A DNA stretch of 64,000 nt, taken from the NCBI GenBank assembly GCA_017429985.1, contig JAFRNW010000031.1, forward strand, positions 60,556-124,555. The letters run 5' to 3'. The number at the start of each line of letters is the position of its first letter. Within the stretch, counting starts at the first letter, position 1. The stretch is from Clostridia bacterium (lineage in GTDB: Bacteria > Bacillota > Clostridia > Christensenellales > CAG-138). The notes below the pieces were generated by a model. That model saw nothing but the letters and a program-made list of their open reading frames with translations, did no database searches and was not told where the DNA came from. The position numbers and the translations under genes were made by a program. Of the stretch, positions 61,490 to 64,000 are shown piece by piece.

Positions 61490-62914
61490 GTGTCCCCTAT
61501 GAGATCCGAGCGTATTGACAAAAAGAACAGCGTCACATCCATTGTGATCACCATTCTCCCTCCGATTCTTCTGATCGGTGTTTTTGCGTACTGGATTCTG
61601 ACCTCTTTCTTTCCCGTTGTTCCGTCGGCCTGCAGCGGTGCTCTGGCCGTCCTGATCGCATGTCTTCTGATCCGCACTTCCGCGGTGTTTCTGGATCAGA
61701 ACAGTACCGCCTTCCGCGAGGATACGGATATAGGAACGCGGAACAAGCGCGCCGCATCCTCATCGCTTAAGCATCCGGTCCTGGCTGTCATGCTGATCGC
61801 TGCCCTTTCCAGAATTCTGATATTTATTGCGGTTTACGCGGTGCATACAGCCGTTCACGGATACCAGGCCGGCATCCTTCAGATGTCCTCCTTATGGAAT
61901 CCTCCCTTTTCCCAGGGGACGTCCGCCATGAACATATCCAACAGCTGGTATGCGGCTTCCGAATTCCCGTCCGCCTCGTATCTGCCGCTGTTCCCGCTCT
62001 ACCCGCTGCTGATATCCTTTGTGAACCTGCTGACCGGGAACCGCTTTCTCGCGGGTCTGATTCTTTCGCTTCTGTTCTTTGTCCTTTCCGCAGCCGCGCT
62101 TTATTTACTCGTCCGGAAGGAATATGGCAATACCGAAGCGTTCCGCGCCGTACGGTATCTCTGCATCCTGCCGCCGACCTTTCTGCTGAACCTCCCCGCT
62201 GCGGACGTTCTGTTCCTGCTCCTGTCAATCATCATGCTGCATTTTGCCCGCAGGCGTAAATTCTACGCGGCCTCGCTGACGGGCGCCGCGGCAGCCTGTA
62301 CCGCGTTCGCTGGGATTCTCCTGTTCGTTCCCGTCGCGTTCGAACTGTTGCTGAATTTCCGTGAAGACCGCAGCGTTTCCGTCAAAGCGGGTCCGCTTGC
62401 GAAGGAATATGTCCCGAGACTGCTCGCCGCTTTTCTCATTCCTGCCGGAACGCTTGCCTGCGCCGCTTTCATCGAGCGTCATTCCGGCACCGCTTTCCCG
62501 TGGTTCGGCGTTTTTCCGGGCCTTCCGAACACAGGCCTTTCCTCTGTATTCCGGAATTTCGCAATCCAGGTGCAGACGCTCCTCCAGGCTTACGCGTCGG
62601 GCACATTTCACGATCTGTACGGATATGTTCTTCCGAATCTCCTCTGCCTGATTGCGGTTCCGCTGATCCTGTTCCTTTCCGCGCGGAGGATCCGTCTTTC
62701 CTATACGCTGTACGGGATCTGCTTTTATCTTCTGACCTCCGGATACGGGAATCTCGTTTCCGCCCCGAGATATATGATACTGTGCGTGCCTGTCCTGATC
62801 GGTCTTGCTTCCTGTATCAGGAACAAAGCGCTGGATTTCCTGTTCAGCGCAGCGTCCCTCGTCCTGTTAGCCGGTTATCTGTACGCATTCACACTGCAAT
62901 GGGGAGTTTTCTGA
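61490..62914 (+). CDS. PIG-V-like multi-pass glycosyltransferase (GT-C type)
   Basis: A 474-residue protein with about ten membrane segments. FPSASYLPLFPLYPLLISFVNLLTGN is the F-F-P-L-Y-P-L block of PIG-V-like mannosyltransferases, which take a lipid-linked sugar. The large loop before it (AVHGYQAGILQMSSLW) may hold the catalytic acid. The listed start is GTG; an ATG at 61499 is also open, and neither has a strong ribosome-binding site. It overlaps the next gene by one base (TGATG). Acceptor and donor are not known. Confidence 0.75.
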   Translation: MSPMRSERIDKKNSVTSIVITILPPILLIGVFAYWILTSFFPVVPSACSGALAVLIACLLIRTSAVFLDQNSTAFREDTDIGTRNKRAASSSLKHPVLAVMLIAALSRILIFIAVYAVHTAVHGYQAGILQMSSLWNPPFSQGTSAMNISNSWYAASEFPSASYLPLFPLYPLLISFVNLLTGNRFLAGLILSLLFFVLSAAALYLLVRKEYGNTEAFRAVRYLCILPPTFLLNLPAADVLFLLLSIIMLHFARRRKFYAASLTGAAAACTAFAGILLFVPVAFELLLNFREDRSVSVKAGPLAKEYVPRLLAAFLIPAGTLACAAFIERHSGTAFPWFGVFPGLPNTGLSSVFRNFAIQVQTLLQAYASGTFHDLYGYVLPNLLCLIAVPLILFLSARRIRLSYTLYGICFYLLTSGYGNLVSAPRYMILCVPVLIGLASCIRNKALDFLFSAASLVLLAGYLYAFTLQWGVF

Positions 62915-63450
62915 TGGAAGAACTGTTTCGCATTTATCTGTGCTTTCTGAAAATCGGCGCCTTTCTGTTCGGCGGCGGTTATTCCATGCTGCCGATGCTG
63001 ATCCGGGAGCTGTCCGAGACAAAAAAGTGGGCCACCGAAGATGAACTGATGGATTATTTCGCGGTCGCGCAGTGCACACCGGGAGTTATCGCGATCAACA
63101 CGGCGACCTTCGTCGGCTATAAATTGAAAAAAGTGCCCGGAAGCATCGCGGCAACGCTCGGAATCGTGACTGTTCCCGTTATCGTCATCATTCTGGTCGC
63201 TTCCGTTCTGAAGCAGTTCTGGGGCTCCCCTGCCGTTGCACATGCGTTCAACGGGATCCGCGTCGCCGTGGCAGCGCTGATCGCCTCTGCTGTGATCAAG
63301 CTCGGAAAGAAAAGCATCCATAACTGGCTGACCGCTCTCCTCTGCGCCGCGGCGTTTGCATCCATCGCGTTCATGCACGTTTCCCCGGTCATCGTTGTGG
63401 TTGCAGTCGCCCTTGCGGGAATTCTGTACGGGAGGGCAAAACAGGCATGA
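62914..63450 (+). CDS. Chromate-transporter-family protein, first half
   Basis: A 178-residue protein equal to one CHR domain. ELFRIYLCFLKIGAFLFGGGYSMLPMLIREL is the family's start, with the G-G-G-x-x-M motif; AVAQCTPGVIAINTATFVGYKLKKVPGSIAATLGIVTVPV is the second conserved region. Five or six membrane segments. GGGGAG lies 7 bases before the ATG. Split CHR pairs like this one work together as one transporter; chromate is one possible substrate, sulfate another. Confidence 0.88.
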   Translation: MEELFRIYLCFLKIGAFLFGGGYSMLPMLIRELSETKKWATEDELMDYFAVAQCTPGVIAINTATFVGYKLKKVPGSIAATLGIVTVPVIVIILVASVLKQFWGSPAVAHAFNGIRVAVAALIASAVIKLGKKSIHNWLTALLCAAAFASIAFMHVSPVIVVVAVALAGILYGRAKQA

Positions 63451-64000
63451 ATACGCTCTTGATTCTTTTTATTGAATTCTTTAAAACCGGTTTGTTTGCC
63501 GTGGGCGGCGGACTCGCCACGATTCCGTTCCTGACGGAAATGACCGAAAAGTATCCCGAATGGTTCCAGAATGTCAAACTGACCGATATGATCGCAATCG
63601 CAGAATCCACACCGGGACCGATCGGCGTCAACGCAGCGACCTACTGCGGTTATTCTGCCGCTGGCATACCGGGGGCTCTGGTCGCCACACTGTCCCTGAT
63701 CCTGCCCTCTGTGATCATTATTACCATCATCGCGAAAGCATACAACAAATACAGACAGTCCAAGATCGTCAACGACATGTTCAGCGCCCTTCATCCCGCC
63801 GTGACCGGGCTGATCGCGGCAGCGTGTCTGACGGTCCTGTTTTCCGCGCTGAAGATCAAATCCTTCTCCGATATTGGATCCACCGATCTCCGGTGCGCCG
63901 GTCTGTTTGTGATCATGATCGTGCTCACGCAGGTTAAAAAAATGAGCAAGCTTCATCCGGTCGTGTTTATCCTTGCAGGCGCGCGGATCGGCAATATAAT
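63447..64000 (+). CDS. Chromate-transporter-family protein, second half (partial)
   Basis: At least 184 codons, open to the window end. It reads MNTLLILFIEFFKTGLFAVG at the start, with GGGLATIPFLTEM (the G-G-G motif), and IAESTPGPIGVNAATYCGY in the second conserved region. It is a paralogue of the gene just before, which it overlaps by four bases (ATGA). The two form the usual CHR short pair. A GGGAGGG lies upstream. The C-terminus is outside the window. Confidence 0.88.
   Translation, partial: MNTLLILFIEFFKTGLFAVGGGLATIPFLTEMTEKYPEWFQNVKLTDMIAIAESTPGPIGVNAATYCGYSAAGIPGALVATLSLILPSVIIITIIAKAYNKYRQSKIVNDMFSALHPAVTGLIAAACLTVLFSALKIKSFSDIGSTDLRCAGLFVIMIVLTQVKKMSKLHPVVFILAGARIGNI

Noticed and set aside
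1..64000. CRISPR array, prophage, insertion sequence or integrative element
   Set aside because: No regularly spaced repeats, integrase, transposase or phage structural genes; the tRNA cluster has no flanking attachment repeat that I can see.

Overview
The window looks like a chromosomal segment of a Gram-positive, low-oxygen Bacillota, most likely class Clostridia. The grounds are a Cys T-box leader, a one-piece tmRNA with SmpB, a long-form HPF, a VanW-family protein, a clostripain-family protease, an MsmX-type sugar ABC ATPase, an archaeal-type prolyl-tRNA synthetase, CotH-kinase and phosphodiester-glycosidase surface proteins, and intrinsic terminators after most transcripts. Base composition is moderately GC-rich and even. 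I see no prophage, insertion sequence, CRISPR array or rRNA operon. Most genes are on the minus strand.

Layout. 0-8 kb: a truncated SGNH hydrolase gene diverging from a DUF1836 regulator across a perfect inverted repeat, two membrane proteins, tmRNA, a Dabb protein, an uncharacterised NifU-like/GGGtGRT pair, lysA, smpB and secG. 8-17 kb: a long co-directional run ruvC-ruvA-ruvB, a coiled-coil protein, proS, an MBL hydrolase, pgk, tpiA, gpmI. 17-24 kb: a CotH-kinase lipoprotein, a TtcA-like tRNA thiolase, a phosphodiester glycosidase, then an MsmX-type ATPase behind a strongly structured leader RNA. 24-38 kb: a zinc-ribbon membrane protein, cysteine desulfurase plus thiI, clpB behind a ribbon-helix-helix gene, mrp, a membrane-anchored C11 protease, a DUF1508 protein, hpf and a GDPD phosphodiesterase. 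38-43 kb: a PIG-L-like/phosphodiester-glycosidase fusion coupled to a leucine-rich-repeat protein. 43-54 kb: an RNA methyltransferase, infC-rpmI-rplT-rpmB with an attenuator-type leader, trmL, vanW, hup, mazG, a MOP flippase, hom, and an apparent ECF-S/type II pantothenate kinase fusion. 54.9-64 kb: five tRNA genes, then hflX, galE, a membrane protein, cysS and cysE (one minus-strand run under a Cys T-box), and on the plus strand a small zinc-ribbon protein, a PIG-V-like glycosyltransferase and a two-gene chromate-type transporter cut by the window end.

How the genes work together. Translation and quality control dominate: tmRNA/SmpB, IF3/L35/L20/L28, ProRS, CysRS, HflX, HPF, ThiI, TtcA-like, TrmL and ClpB. 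Glycolysis is represented by pgk/tpiA/gpmI. Sulfur handling links cysE, cysS, cysteine desulfurase, thiI, mrp and the NifU-like scaffold. Cell-envelope functions are carried by VanW, CotH, the glycosidases, the flippase and the C11 protease.

The most unusual items are the leader RNA at 22194-22373, the ECF-S/pantothenate-kinase fusion, the PIG-L-like/glycosidase fusion with a degraded zinc site, the JAMM-like domain on HflX, the GGGtGRT pair, and several palindromes overlapping promoters. All assignments come from reading the sequence; no database search was run.
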